From Thalassobium sp. (GTDB taxonomy: Bacteria > Pseudomonadota > Gammaproteobacteria > Pseudomonadales > Oceanobacteraceae), in the NCBI GenBank assembly GCA_002733205.1, contig NVUW01000007.1:1-64000 (forward strand): 64,000 nucleotides of DNA, in the 5' to 3' direction. Of the stretch, positions 18,450 through 29,300 are shown piece after piece. The notes below the pieces were generated by a model that was not told the origin of the DNA, searched no databases, and saw nothing but the letters and a program-made list of their open reading frames with translations. Every line of letters begins with the position of its first letter. Positions within the stretch are counted from its first letter, which is position 1. A program made the translations under genes and the position numbers.

Positions 18450-19621
18450 TGGATGTACACAGTCATCGTCATTCGGTTGCAGGCAATATCCTGCTGATTG
18501 CGTTGGTTTTACTGCTGGGCGGAGGTCTGGCCTGGTATGTGTTCACCTCAGCACCGAAACCGCAGCGGATAAAACCGGAAGCGCAGGCACGGCTGGTGGA
18601 AGCGGCAGCGCTGAACAGCGAATCGTCGCGGCCGTTCTGGCCTGCCGGTGGCAAGGTGATGGCGGCTGACAGCGTAACCCTGACGGCACAGGTCAGTGCG
18701 CGCGTGGCACAGATCAGCAGCGCTGCCGTACCCGGTGCGCGGCTGAGCAAAGGCAGCGTGCTGGCGACGCTGGAAAAAACCGATTTTGAGTTACAGGTGC
18801 GGCAGATGCAGGCTGCGTTGACTCAGGCACAGGCCGATCTGGATATCGAGCAAGGGCAGGCGGCGCTGGCGCGGGAAGAATACGCCCTGGCCGCCGCCAA
18901 GCTCAGTGACGAAGAGCGGGCGCTGGTGATGCGCGAACCGCAACTGGCCAAAGCCAAGGCGGCGCTGCGCACAGCCCGCGCCAACCTTGATCAGGCACAG
19001 CTGAATCTGGCACGTACGTCGGTGCGCATGCCATTTGCTGGTCAGATCATGGCGCGTCATGTCAGCACGGGCAGTCAGGTTGGCAGCAGCACTGTACTGT
19101 TTGATCTGGTCAGCACCGAACGCTTCTGGATTGAAGTTAAAGTGCCCCGAGCCTTTCTGGCCATGCTGGACACACAGGCTGAGGCAACGCTGAGCATGAG
19201 CGGCTGGCATGGCCAGACCCGTCGTGCCCGCATTCTTAATGTGCTGCCGGATGTCGACAGTACCGATCGTCAGGCCAAGGTCGTGCTGGAGCTGGATCAG
19301 CCCTTGGCGGAAGGGCAACCGGTGGTTCTGGTGAATGATTTTATTGATGTGCAGTTGCCCGGAAAATTACTGGATAAAACCGTGGTGATTGATGTGCGCC
19401 ATCTGAATGATGACGACACGGTGTGGGTGGTGAACAACAATGCGCTGTATCAGCGTAAGGTTGTGGTGTTGTATCGCGGACGTGAGCAAGCCTGGCTGGC
19501 GGTTAACGAGGGTGGGCAGGGCGACGGTCTGCAGAGTGGTGACCAGCTGCTGCTTAACCGTATCGACAGCGCTACCGATGGTATGCGGGTGCGCATTCAG
19601 ACGGCTGGAGCACGCCCATGA
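18446..19621 (+). CDS. RND efflux periplasmic adaptor (membrane fusion protein)
   Basis: The 391-residue protein has one N-terminal membrane helix (ILLIALVLLLGGGLAWYVF, about residues 12-30), then the lipoyl half-motif (ALNSESSRPFWPAGGKVMA region), a coiled-coil hairpin (LQVRQMQAALTQAQADLDIE to LARTSVRMPFAGQI) and a beta-barrel domain. GAGGAAGC upstream serves as ribosome binding site. Overlaps of 4 bp on both sides show strict co-translation with the outer-membrane factor and the pump. Confidence 0.94.
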   Translation: MMDVHSHRHSVAGNILLIALVLLLGGGLAWYVFTSAPKPQRIKPEAQARLVEAAALNSESSRPFWPAGGKVMAADSVTLTAQVSARVAQISSAAVPGARLSKGSVLATLEKTDFELQVRQMQAALTQAQADLDIEQGQAALAREEYALAAAKLSDEERALVMREPQLAKAKAALRTARANLDQAQLNLARTSVRMPFAGQIMARHVSTGSQVGSSTVLFDLVSTERFWIEVKVPRAFLAMLDTQAEATLSMSGWHGQTRRARILNVLPDVDSTDRQAKVVLELDQPLAEGQPVVLVNDFIDVQLPGKLLDKTVVIDVRHLNDDDTVWVVNNNALYQRKVVVLYRGREQAWLAVNEGGQGDGLQSGDQLLLNRIDSATDGMRVRIQTAGARP

Positions 19622-22600
19622 GTCTGCGTTATACCGGCCCGGTGGCGTGGATGGCACGCCACGGCGTGGCTCCCAATTTATTGATGGCGTTTTTGATCAT
19701 CGGCGGCTTTTTGATGTCGCTGAATATCCGTAAAGAATTTATTCCCAGCTATGAAGCCGACATGGTGATTGTGTCGGTCGGCTATGCCGGTGCGACGCCC
19801 TCGGAGATGGAGCAGGGCGTGATTCTGCCGATTGAAAATGAGCTGTCGGCGATTGATGGTCTGAAAGAAGTGGTCTCTACGGCCAGCCAGGGTTCGGCAC
19901 AGATCAGCGCCGAACTGGAAAATGGCGTTGACCGCCAGCAGGCGTATCAGGATATCCAGCAGGCGGTTAACCGCATTTCAACCTTCCCGGCGCAGATGGA
20001 ACGGCCGTTAGTGAGAATCGCCAGCCGCTCTATTGATGTGATCGAACTGGCGCTGTTTGGCCCGCTTGATCAGTTTGGGTTAAAGCGCCTGGGAGAGCAG
20101 ATTAAAGATCAGTTGCTGGAATCTCCGGACATCACAAAAGTTGAGCTGCGCGGCATTAACGATGAAGAAATTCACGTAGAAATCAGCCAGAACGACCTGC
20201 AGCGTTACGGTCTGAAACTGAGCGATGTGGCGGCCATTATCGGCAATAACGCCATTGAACAAAGTGCTGGCAGTGTGAAAACCGAAGGCGGCGATATTCT
20301 GGTAACGCTGGATGACCGCCTCTACTGGGCCGAGGAATTCCGCCAGCTGCCGCTGATCAGCGATGCCTCGGGCGTGCAATTGCGTCTGGGGGATGTGGCG
20401 AAGGTCCGCGATGGTTTCAGCGACAGTAACCGCGAAATTACCTACAACGGCAAAACGTCGATGAGTTTTAAAATTTACCGCGCCGAAAGTCAGACGCCCC
20501 TGACGGTGGTGGAAGCGGTGTATGAAAAACTCGATGAAATCCGTCCGCAATTGCCGCCGGGCATGTCGCTGATCATTACCGATGATGATGGCGAAACCTA
20601 CAAACAGCGGGTAGGACTGCTGCTGAAAAACGCGGTGGTGGGGCTGGTGCTGGTAATGGTGCTGCTCAGTCTGTTCCTCGAATATCGTTTGGCCTTCTGG
20701 GTCACCATGGGGATTCCGACCGCCTTTATGGGCGCCATGTTGCTGCTGCCGGGCTGGGATATGTCGATCAATATGATCTCCATGTTCGCCTTTATCGTAG
20801 CGCTCGGTATCGTCGTTGATGATGCGATTATTGCCGGTGAAAATATCTACGAGCACATGCAGAAAGGCATGCCGTTAATGGATGCGGCGATCTTCGGCGC
20901 CAAAGAAGTCGCCATGCCGCTGGCTTTCGCCATTCTGACCAACGTGGTGGCTTTCCTGCCGTTACTGGCGCTGCCGGGCATGATGGGCAAACTCTTTATT
21001 GCCATTCCGATCGTAGTGATCAGCTGCTTTATGATTTCCTGGCTGGAAGCGTTGTTTATTTTACCGGCGCATCTGGGGCGCATGAAAAAGCGCGACATTC
21101 AGCATAATCCGAACTGGCTGGATCGCCTGCAGCAGCGTGTGGATAAAGGCCTGCATCACTTTATTCAAAAGCGTTATCTGCCGTTGCTGGACAGCAGTTT
21201 GCGCTCGCCCGGATTCACGCTGGCGGTTGCCGTAGCCATTGCCATGATTGTATTGGCCTGGCCGCTGAGTGGACGTATGGGCTTCAGCATGTTCCCGCGC
21301 CTTGAGGGCGAGTTTGCGGTGGCTAAGGTGGAAATGCCGCCGAATGCACCGCTCAGTCAGGCGCAACAGGTGCGTGATTTGCTCGAAGCCCGGCTGAAAG
21401 AAGTGGTCGACCCTATTGAAGCGCTGGGCAAACCCTTGCTGGTCAGCGTGGAAGGCGATATTGAAAACGCCACCATCGAAATTCAGGCCAAGCTGGTGGA
21501 TACCGAGGTCAGGCCGGTGTCGTCCAACGAAGTGGTGAAGCGCTGGCGTGAAGCGATTGGTGAAATTCCGGGCATCCGCAGCCTGACCTTTGATGCTGAG
21601 CGTGGCGGCGGCCCCTCGGGCGGTGCCGGTCTGACGGTTGAATTACGCGGCAGTAATACCGAATTACTGGCAGCCGCCAGTGCCGAGCTGGGGGACTTTA
21701 TGCAGCAGCTTGGTGGCGTTAAAGATGTGGCCTCCAGTTTTACCAACGGTAAACCGCAGTGGGATGTTGAACTGAATGAGCGTGGCCGCAGCCTGGGGCT
21801 GGAAGCCGATGCCGTCGCGCAGCAGATCCGGGCGGCATTGTACGGTGCCCGTGCTTTACGCCAGCAGCGTGAGCGCAACGAAGTGACGGTGTTGGTGCGT
21901 CTGCCAAAAGAAGAGCGGGCGTTCAGCGCCGATATTGAGCGGTTAATGATCCTGACGCCGCAGGGCGGATATGTGCCGCTGGCAGACATCGCGATTTTGC
22001 ACAAAGCATTATCGCCCTCCAGTATTTCGCGCCGCGATGGCCGCCAGGTGGTCACTGTTACCGCCGAAGTGGAACCGCGTGAGCAGGTTCCGGCGGTGAT
22101 GGGGGTGCTGCGTGAAGAGGCCTTTGCGGATTTACGCGCTAAGTACCCGACGCTGGATTTCGACTTCCGTGGCCGTCAGGCGGATACCCAGGACAGCATG
22201 AGTTCGCTGCAGTTGTATGGTTTCTTTTCCATGCTGCTGATTTACGTGTTGCTGGCCATTCCGTTCCGCAGTTATAGCCAGCCGTTGCTGATTATGGTGG
22301 TGATTCCCTTTGGTGCCGTGGGGGCCGTCATCGGCCATCTGCTGCTGGGCTACAGCATGTCGATTATGTCGATTATGGGCATTGTGGCGCTGGCCGGGGT
22401 GGTGGTGAACGACAGCCTGATTCTGATCGATTACGCCAACCGTCGCCGTTTAGAAGCCGGCTTGTCGGCACTGGATGCGGTACGTGAAGCCGGTATCCGC
22501 CGTTTCCGGCCGATTCTGCTGACGACACTCACCACCTTTGGCGGTCTTTCACCCATGGTGTTTGAAACGTCCCGACAGGCGCAGTTTATTACCCCAATGG

Positions 22601-22749
22601 CGGTGTCGCTGGGCTTCGGTATTCTGTTTACGACCTTTATTTGTCTGTTGATTCTGCCAGCGCTGTACGTTTCTCTGGATCGTATCCTGACGCTGTTGGG
22701 AATCACGCCGGCACACAGCACGGCGACTGTCTCTGCTCCTGCCGCCTGA
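19618..22749 (+). CDS. RND efflux pump, inner-membrane permease
   Basis: The 1043-residue protein has the 12-helix RND layout with two large periplasmic loops. The proton-relay pair is visible in IVALGIVVDDAIIAGENIY (TM4) and the second repeat has IVALAGVVVNDSLILIDYAN (TM10). This sequence type groups with the acriflavin-resistance/HAE-like pumps and not with metal-specific CzcA, as far as can be told by eye. It completes a three-gene operon with its own outer-membrane protein, so it should work independently of a shared TolC. Confidence 0.95.
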   Translation: MSLRYTGPVAWMARHGVAPNLLMAFLIIGGFLMSLNIRKEFIPSYEADMVIVSVGYAGATPSEMEQGVILPIENELSAIDGLKEVVSTASQGSAQISAELENGVDRQQAYQDIQQAVNRISTFPAQMERPLVRIASRSIDVIELALFGPLDQFGLKRLGEQIKDQLLESPDITKVELRGINDEEIHVEISQNDLQRYGLKLSDVAAIIGNNAIEQSAGSVKTEGGDILVTLDDRLYWAEEFRQLPLISDASGVQLRLGDVAKVRDGFSDSNREITYNGKTSMSFKIYRAESQTPLTVVEAVYEKLDEIRPQLPPGMSLIITDDDGETYKQRVGLLLKNAVVGLVLVMVLLSLFLEYRLAFWVTMGIPTAFMGAMLLLPGWDMSINMISMFAFIVALGIVVDDAIIAGENIYEHMQKGMPLMDAAIFGAKEVAMPLAFAILTNVVAFLPLLALPGMMGKLFIAIPIVVISCFMISWLEALFILPAHLGRMKKRDIQHNPNWLDRLQQRVDKGLHHFIQKRYLPLLDSSLRSPGFTLAVAVAIAMIVLAWPLSGRMGFSMFPRLEGEFAVAKVEMPPNAPLSQAQQVRDLLEARLKEVVDPIEALGKPLLVSVEGDIENATIEIQAKLVDTEVRPVSSNEVVKRWREAIGEIPGIRSLTFDAERGGGPSGGAGLTVELRGSNTELLAAASAELGDFMQQLGGVKDVASSFTNGKPQWDVELNERGRSLGLEADAVAQQIRAALYGARALRQQRERNEVTVLVRLPKEERAFSADIERLMILTPQGGYVPLADIAILHKALSPSSISRRDGRQVVTVTAEVEPREQVPAVMGVLREEAFADLRAKYPTLDFDFRGRQADTQDSMSSLQLYGFFSMLLIYVLLAIPFRSYSQPLLIMVVIPFGAVGAVIGHLLLGYSMSIMSIMGIVALAGVVVNDSLILIDYANRRRLEAGLSALDAVREAGIRRFRPILLTTLTTFGGLSPMVFETSRQAQFITPMAVSLGFGILFTTFICLLILPALYVSLDRILTLLGITPAHSTATVSAPAA

Positions 22750-22901
22750 CGGTGCGGTTGTTATCTTGCCCGGTGGAATATTTGCGCCGGACAGGATAAC
22801 AAGCGCGACAATTGGGCAATTACTAAGCAAAATCCTGAAAATGTCTTCTCAGGCTGGTATAGTGCGCGGCTTTCTGAACCCAGCCCGGAGAAACCCGCAT
22901 T

Positions 22902-24479
22902 ATGTTGTTGCTGCGCGAGTTTATGCAGACCTTTTCCCCCAATATCAAAAATGACACCTTATCAGGCCTGACCGTTGCTCTGGCACTGGTGCCGGAAGCG
23001 GTGGCTTTTGCTTTCGTGGCGGGTGTTCATCCTCTGACCGGTCTGTACGCAGCCTTTATGGTGGGTTTGATTACCGCATTAATCGGTGGCCGTCCGGGCA
23101 TGATCTCCGGTGCTACCGGTGCATTGGCTGTGGTCATGGTATCGCTGGTGGCCGAAGCTGAACGCGATTTTGGTTCGGGCATGGGGCCGCAGTATCTGTT
23201 TGCCGCCGTGGTATTGATGGGGGCTATCCAGATGGCCGCCGGGGCCCTGAAACTGGGCAAATTTATCCGCATCGTGCCGTATCCGGTGATGCTGGGCTTT
23301 GTGAATGGTCTGGCGCTGGTGATCTTTCTGGCGCAGTTACCGCAGCTGCAATCCTTCACCCCGGAAGGTAAGTGGGGCTGGACTGAAGGGGTATGGCTGC
23401 AAGGTTCTGAGCTGTATGTGATGCTCGGACTGATTCTGGCCACCATGTTTATTACCCACTATCTGCCGAAAATGACCAAAGCCATACCGTCGGCGCTGGC
23501 CGGTATTCTGGTGGTGAGTCTGGCGGCCTGGGGCCTGCAGCTGGATACCAAAACCGTGGGTGACCTGGCCAGTATTGCCGGTGGATTACCGGAGTTTGCT
23601 GCACCGGCAGTGCCGATGACGCTGGAGACTCTGTGGTTTATTCTGCCGTACTCGATCATTTTTGCCGCCATCGGTCTGATTGAATCACTGCTGACCATCA
23701 CCGTGATTGATGAAATGACCAACACCCGCGGCCGTGGCAATAAAGAATGTGTGGCGCAGGGAACCGCTAACGTGGTGACCGGTTTCTTTGGTGGGATGGG
23801 CGGTTGCGCCATGATTGGCCAAAGCATGATTAACGTCAGTTCCGGTGGCCGTGGCCGTTTATCCGGTATTGCTGCGGCGCTGTTTCTGCTCAGCTTTATT
23901 CTGTTTGCCAGTCCGTTGATTGAACAGATTCCGATTGCGGCGTTAATTGGTGTGATGTTTATGGTCGTGATCGGCACCTTCGAGTGGTCGAGCTTCCGCA
24001 TTCTGCGCAAAGTGCCGAAGCACGATGCGTTCGTTTTGATTCTGGTATCGGCTGTGACGGTGGTGACCGATCTCGCCATTGCCGTGGTGGTGGGTGTGAT
24101 TGTGGCTGCGCTGGTATTTGCCTGGGAACACGCGAAACACATCAGTGCCCGTACCCGCATTCAGGAAAATGGTGCCAAGGTGTACGAATTGTTTGGCCCG
24201 TTATTTTTTGGTTCTGTGGCGAATTTCAAAGAATTATTCGAGCCGGAAAATGACCCGGACGTAGTGATTATTGAATTCCGTAATTCCCGTGTAGCCGACC
24301 ACTCAGCATTGGAAGCCATCGACAGTATCGCTGAGCGTTATCTGGCTCTTGGCAAAGAATTGCATCTGCGTCATTTAAGCGAAGACTGCCGTGGCATGCT
24401 GAAAAAAGCCGGTAATTTATGTGACGTGAACGTGATTGAAGATCCGAATTACCGCGTAGCGGTGGATGAACTGGCCTGA
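22902..24479 (+). CDS. SulP family inorganic anion transporter with STAS domain
   Basis: The 525-residue protein has the SulP transport core (from DTLSGLTVALALVPEAVAFA; 12-14 helices) with GLYAAFMVGLITALIGGRPG and GGMGGCAMIGQSMINVSSGG, and a C-terminal cytosolic STAS domain from about residue 430 (VYELFGPLFFGSVANF, ending near NVIEDPNYRVA). Likely substrates are sulfate, bicarbonate or another oxyanion; sequence alone does not decide. GGAG precedes the ATG. A terminator follows, so it stands alone. Confidence 0.95.
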   Translation: MLLLREFMQTFSPNIKNDTLSGLTVALALVPEAVAFAFVAGVHPLTGLYAAFMVGLITALIGGRPGMISGATGALAVVMVSLVAEAERDFGSGMGPQYLFAAVVLMGAIQMAAGALKLGKFIRIVPYPVMLGFVNGLALVIFLAQLPQLQSFTPEGKWGWTEGVWLQGSELYVMLGLILATMFITHYLPKMTKAIPSALAGILVVSLAAWGLQLDTKTVGDLASIAGGLPEFAAPAVPMTLETLWFILPYSIIFAAIGLIESLLTITVIDEMTNTRGRGNKECVAQGTANVVTGFFGGMGGCAMIGQSMINVSSGGRGRLSGIAAALFLLSFILFASPLIEQIPIAALIGVMFMVVIGTFEWSSFRILRKVPKHDAFVLILVSAVTVVTDLAIAVVVGVIVAALVFAWEHAKHISARTRIQENGAKVYELFGPLFFGSVANFKELFEPENDPDVVIIEFRNSRVADHSALEAIDSIAERYLALGKELHLRHLSEDCRGMLKKAGNLCDVNVIEDPNYRVAVDELA

Positions 24480-24501
24480 TATCAGGCTGGTTCAAAACCA
24501 T

Positions 24502-24529
24502 AAAAAAGCCCGCTGATGCGGGCTTTTTT
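24502..24529 (+). terminator. intrinsic terminator after the SulP gene
   Basis: AAAAAAGCCCGC / GCGGGCTTTTTT with a four-base loop lies 22 bp after the stop codon. It could also serve the convergent histidine kinase gene. Confidence 0.92.
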
Positions 24530-24562
24530 ATGTCTTTTATAAGGACGTTTATACAGGAAGCT

Positions 24563-26161
24563 TTATATCTGCGTACTGTGCTCTTCCGTTACCTTCGGAA
24601 TGACCAGCCGGAACGCTGCACCTTGCTCGCTGTCTTCAACCTGAATATCACCTTTTAAACGCTGGTTAACGATGTTGTATACCAGGTGCATACCGAGACC
24701 TGTGCCACCGTGGCCCCGTTTAGTGGTATAGAAGGGATCAAATATTTTGGTTTTGGCTTCGGCCGTCAGGCCAATACCATCGTCGCTGTAGCGGATGACA
24801 ATATTACCGCGCTCTTCGGCGGCCTGAATGCGGATGTGACCGTCTTTTTTATGCTCAAAGCCATGCAGCAGGGAGTTCATAATTAAGTTGGTTAACACCT
24901 GGCTGATGGAGCCGGCATAGGTCTGCATCCACAGTTGTTCTGAACAGTCGATTTCGACCTTATGCTGATTCTGTTTGAATTTTGGTGACAGGGTTTCAAG
25001 AATTTCGTGCAGATAATCATGCAGCGAAAATTTACGGATATGCTCACCGGTCTGATCTTCAGATACTTGCTTAAAGCTTTTAATTAAGTGCGCTGCCCGC
25101 TGCAGGTTTTTATCAAGAATGGTCAGGCTTTCATCCATCATGCCAACAAATTCGACAAAATTCTGTTTGCGCATTTCGCCTTGCTCGAAGGCTTCTTTCA
25201 TTTTCAGGTAATGATCTGAAATATAAGAGTGAATGGTGATGCAAAGACCGAGTGGGGTATTAATTTCGTGGGCGATGCCCGCCACCATGCCGCCAAGGGA
25301 TGACAGTTTTTCGGACTCGATCAGTTTGCTCTGTGTGGTATGCAGTTCTGCCAGTGTTTGATTCAGTTCATCGACGGTGCATTGCAGGTTGTTTGTCCGT
25401 TCTTTTACCCGGTCTTCGAGTTCCAGGTTAATGGTTTTCAGTTGTTGCTGTGCCTGAGTTTTTTGTTTCAGCTCATCGTTCATTTGTTCGCTTAAGGCAT
25501 TAAACGCAAGAATCAGTACATCAATTTCGTCTAGGTTGTTGCCGGGGCGGGTGGATAAGGGTTCAAAGCTGTTTTTATTCAGACGTTCGTTGACTTCTTC
25601 GGCCATCAGGCTGATGCGGCGATTGATCAGACTGTGCACCACAAAGCCCAGCAGACTGGCAAGCAGCAGCAGGCTGACCAACTGAGCGACCATGTTGGAA
25701 ATCGCCGCGCGCGAGGCCTGAGCGAAAACCGCGTCACGGTCAAAAGCGATCTCAAGAAAACCAATATCTTTGCCATTGAAGGCAATGGGCAGTTTTTCGA
25801 CATCGGTATGATGCGGACGGCGACCTTCTTCAATGTTCATATTCAGGTTGTCGGTTACCCGCACGTAGCTGATGGCATCCAGGTTCATAATGCCTTTCAC
25901 CTGACTGCGGATCTGAATCTCATCATAAAACCACAGACTGGAGCCGAGGGATTCTGAATAACCGACGCGGATGTCTTCCAGTTTGCGCTTAAAAGCGTCG
26001 GTCTGTTGCTGGTAATTCCAGACAACGATGGCAGCCGACACGCAAATAGACAGTGCAATGGATGCAACGGCAAAGTAGAGGATGACGCGCCATAAAATAG
26101 AATGCCGACGATGCTCGGTGGTGCTTGTGATTGGTCTGATAGTGCTGGTTTCCATGCTCAT
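24563..26161 (-). CDS. membrane-bound sensor histidine kinase
   Basis: The 532-residue kinase has TM1 (about residues 25-48), a periplasmic domain with SSLWFYDEIQIRSQVKGIM, TM2 (about 165-188), a HAMP-like linker, a coiled coil (QQLKTINLELEDRVKERTNN), the phosphoacceptor H-box MVAGIAHEINTPLG near residue 297, and an ATPase domain with N box NLIMNSLLHGF, G1 SDDGIGL and G2 GHGGTGLGMHLVYN. No receiver domain and no response regulator gene lie next to it, so it is an orphan kinase. An ATG two codons downstream (26155) is an alternative start. Confidence 0.95.
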   Translation of the reverse strand: MSMETSTIRPITSTTEHRRHSILWRVILYFAVASIALSICVSAAIVVWNYQQQTDAFKRKLEDIRVGYSESLGSSLWFYDEIQIRSQVKGIMNLDAISYVRVTDNLNMNIEEGRRPHHTDVEKLPIAFNGKDIGFLEIAFDRDAVFAQASRAAISNMVAQLVSLLLLASLLGFVVHSLINRRISLMAEEVNERLNKNSFEPLSTRPGNNLDEIDVLILAFNALSEQMNDELKQKTQAQQQLKTINLELEDRVKERTNNLQCTVDELNQTLAELHTTQSKLIESEKLSSLGGMVAGIAHEINTPLGLCITIHSYISDHYLKMKEAFEQGEMRKQNFVEFVGMMDESLTILDKNLQRAAHLIKSFKQVSEDQTGEHIRKFSLHDYLHEILETLSPKFKQNQHKVEIDCSEQLWMQTYAGSISQVLTNLIMNSLLHGFEHKKDGHIRIQAAEERGNIVIRYSDDGIGLTAEAKTKIFDPFYTTKRGHGGTGLGMHLVYNIVNQRLKGDIQVEDSEQGAAFRLVIPKVTEEHSTQI

Positions 26162-26265
26162 TCCGAAATAAGACCTGAGTGTCTGGAGTGTCGCTGCGGT
26201 TCGGATCTTAAGAATAACGTCAGTTTAGCAGAAGGTTATACCGGCGACGGGGGGCTGCAGGCAAT

Positions 26266-26292
26266 AAAAAAGCCTGCGCGAAGCAGGCTTTT
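26266..26292 (-). terminator. bidirectional terminator after the RND pump gene
   Basis: AAAAAGCCTGC / GCAGGCTTTT, with a short loop and A/T runs on both sides, lies 31 bp past the end of the minus-strand RND gene. Confidence 0.88.
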
Positions 26293-26322
26293 CAGTTTCA
26301 GATCAGCCGCAGTGCTAACGGC

Positions 26323-29300
26323 TTAAGGTTTGGCGCTGTAAGTTTTGCGGAACGCCGCGAAGTATAACAGCGGGATGATCACCAGAGTCAGCAGGGTGGA
26401 AACCAGAATGCCGAAGATCAGTGAGATCGCCAGACCGTTGAAGATCGGGTCGTCGAGGATAAAGAAGGCGCCAATCATGGCCGCCACCGCCGTCAGGACA
26501 ATCGGGCGCGAACGCACCGCAGCCGAGACGATAACCGCATCTTCAAAGCGCATACCCTCGGCGGTTTTCTGATTAATAAAGTCGACCAACAAAATCGAGT
26601 TGCGCACGATGATACCGGCCAGCGCGATCATGCCGATCATGGAGGTGGCGGTAAATTGTGCACCGAACAGCGCGTGTCCCGGCATGACGCCGATAATGGT
26701 CAGCGGAATCGGCGCCATAATAATCAACGGCACCAGATACGAACGGAACTGACCAACGACCAGCAGGTAAATCAGGATCATGCCGACGCCGTAAGCGATG
26801 CCCATATCGCGGAAGGTTTCATAGGTGATCTGCCATTCGCCATCCCATTTTACGCTGATGTCGTCGGTCAGTGGTGGCTGCTGAATGTACATTTGCTGCC
26901 AGTTCATTCCGGCGTCAGCCATGCCAAAGGCCATGCTGAATAAACCATAGAGTGGGCTGTCGAGATCTCCGGCCATATCGGCGGTAACAAACACCACCGG
27001 CTGCAGATTTTTATGGTAAATGGTTTTTTCAGTAATGCCTTTACGTATCTGCACCAGATCAGACAGGGCGATAAAGCGGCCATCGGCTGCACGGACTTTC
27101 ATCACCAGCAGCTGGTTCAGATTGACCTTATCGCCTTCGCTCAGCTCCAGACGGATGGGCAGCGGGTATTTGTTTTGTTCGGTATGCAGATAGCTGACGT
27201 CTTCACCACCCAACGCAGTATTAATCGCCTGCACAATGCTGCTCTGGGCAACGCCCAGCATCGTGGCGCGCTGGCGGTCGATATCGAGCAGCCACTGCTC
27301 CTGATCGGCTTCCACCCAGTCGTCGGTGTCGACGATGTCCGGCGTGCTTTCAAACAGTACGCGCAGTTGCTTGGCCGCCGCAATCTGGCGCTCGTAATCC
27401 GGGCCGTAAACCTCCGCCACAATCGGCGCCATCACCGGCGGGCCGGGTGGGACTTCGACAATTTTGACGTTGGCGTTCAGTGTTTTGCCAATTGCTTGCA
27501 ACGGTTCGCGTACTGACAGGGCAATGTCGTGGCTCTGGCGGTCGCGTTGGTGTTTATCAACCAGGTTGACCTGAATGTCGCCCTGATGCGGTAACGCGCG
27601 CAGATAATACTGACGCACCAGACCGTTGAAGTTAATGGGTGCTGCAGTACCGGCGTAGAGTTGTACATCTTTGATTTCCGGAACCGTCATCAGCTCGTCG
27701 GACAGCTCTTCCAGTACACGAAGGGTCTGCTCGACCGGCGTGCCTTCCGGCATATCGACGATGATCTGGAATTCCGACTTGTTATCAAACGGCAGCATTT
27801 TCAGCACCACCAGTTTGAACACCGGCAGTGCTACGGCGAGCATGATCAGCGCGCTGACACCGGCAAATAACAACAGACGCTTACGCCCGGCGGTGGCCCC
27901 TTCGATAAAAGGACGCATCAGGCGGTTAAAGGCATCGTACAGTTTGCCTTGCTTTGGATCGGCTTCATCATCGCCATGAGCCGCATCCGGAATATTGTTT
28001 TTCAGCAGCTTGTACGACAGCCATGGCGTAACGACAAAGGCCACGACCAGCGAGATCAGCATACCGGTGGAGGCATTGATCGGAATCGGGCTCATGTAAG
28101 GGCCCATCAGACCGGTAACAAAGGCCATCGGCATCAGGGCGGCGATCACGGTAAAGGTCGCAAGAATGGTTGGGCCGCCGACTTCATCAACCGCCGCCGG
28201 AATGACTTCCAGCAGTTTTTTACCGCCCATGTGCAGATGACGGTGGATGTTTTCTACCACCACGATGGCGTCATCGACCAGAATGCCGATGGAAAAAATC
28301 AGTGCAAACAGTGATACGCGGTTCAGGGTAAAACCCCACACCCAGCTGGCAAACAGGGTAATCGCCAGGGTGATGAAAATGGCGCCACCGACAATGATGG
28401 CTTCGCGCCAGCTCATGGCAGCCAGCACCAGCACTACAACTGCGGCGGTGGCAAACAGCAACTTGGCGATCAGTTTGTCGGATTTATCTTTGGCGGTAAC
28501 GCCGTAATCACGGGTGACTTCGGCTTTGATGTTGGCCGGAATCAGGCGGTTATGCAGATCGTCGAGGCGCTGTTCAATGGCCTGGGTGATATCAATAGCG
28601 TTCATGCCCGGTTGTTTGGCAATGGCCAGCGTAACCGCCGGGCGGGAAGCTTTTTGGCCGAGTTTGCGGGTAAAGACCGCCTGGTCGGGGATGTCCGGTT
28701 GCTGCTGAATATTGGCCACATCGGCCAGATACACCAGCCCGCTTTTATCTTTGCCGACAATCAGCTGGCCGAGTTCTTCGCGGGTTTTCAGGAAGCTGCC
28801 GGCCTGAATCTGGATCACCTGATTATTCTGCACCAGCGGCTGGTGATAGCCCCCGGCATTGGCACTGAGCAGCGCATTGCGTACATCATCGAAAGCCAGA
28901 CCGTGGCCGTTCATGCGCGCCGGGTCGAGCTCAACTTTGACCACGCTGTTGTGACCACCCAGGGTGTAAATATCACGGGTGCCGGGAATGCGTTTTAGCT
29001 CGGTTTCCAGTGCGTGGGCAACCTGGGTCAGCTGCGCGGCGGTTACCTGATCGGATTCCGACCAGAGCGTTACGCCCATTATCGGGACGTCGTCAATGCC
29101 CATCGGTTTGATCACCGGCGGCATCACGCCCAGATTTTGCGGGAACCAGTCGTTGTTGCTGTAGACCTGGTTGTACAGGTTAAGGATGGCTTCTTCGCGC
29201 GGAATACCGACTTCAAAGGCCACGGTCAGAATGGCCTGACCCGGCTGGCTGATGGAGAATATATCGTCCACGCCTTTGATTTCAGACAGCACCTGTTCAG

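Noticed and set aside
20080-20856. Minus-strand frame of 258 codons rich in His and Gln
   Set aside because: It is antisense to the RND permease gene and shows no domain or start signal.
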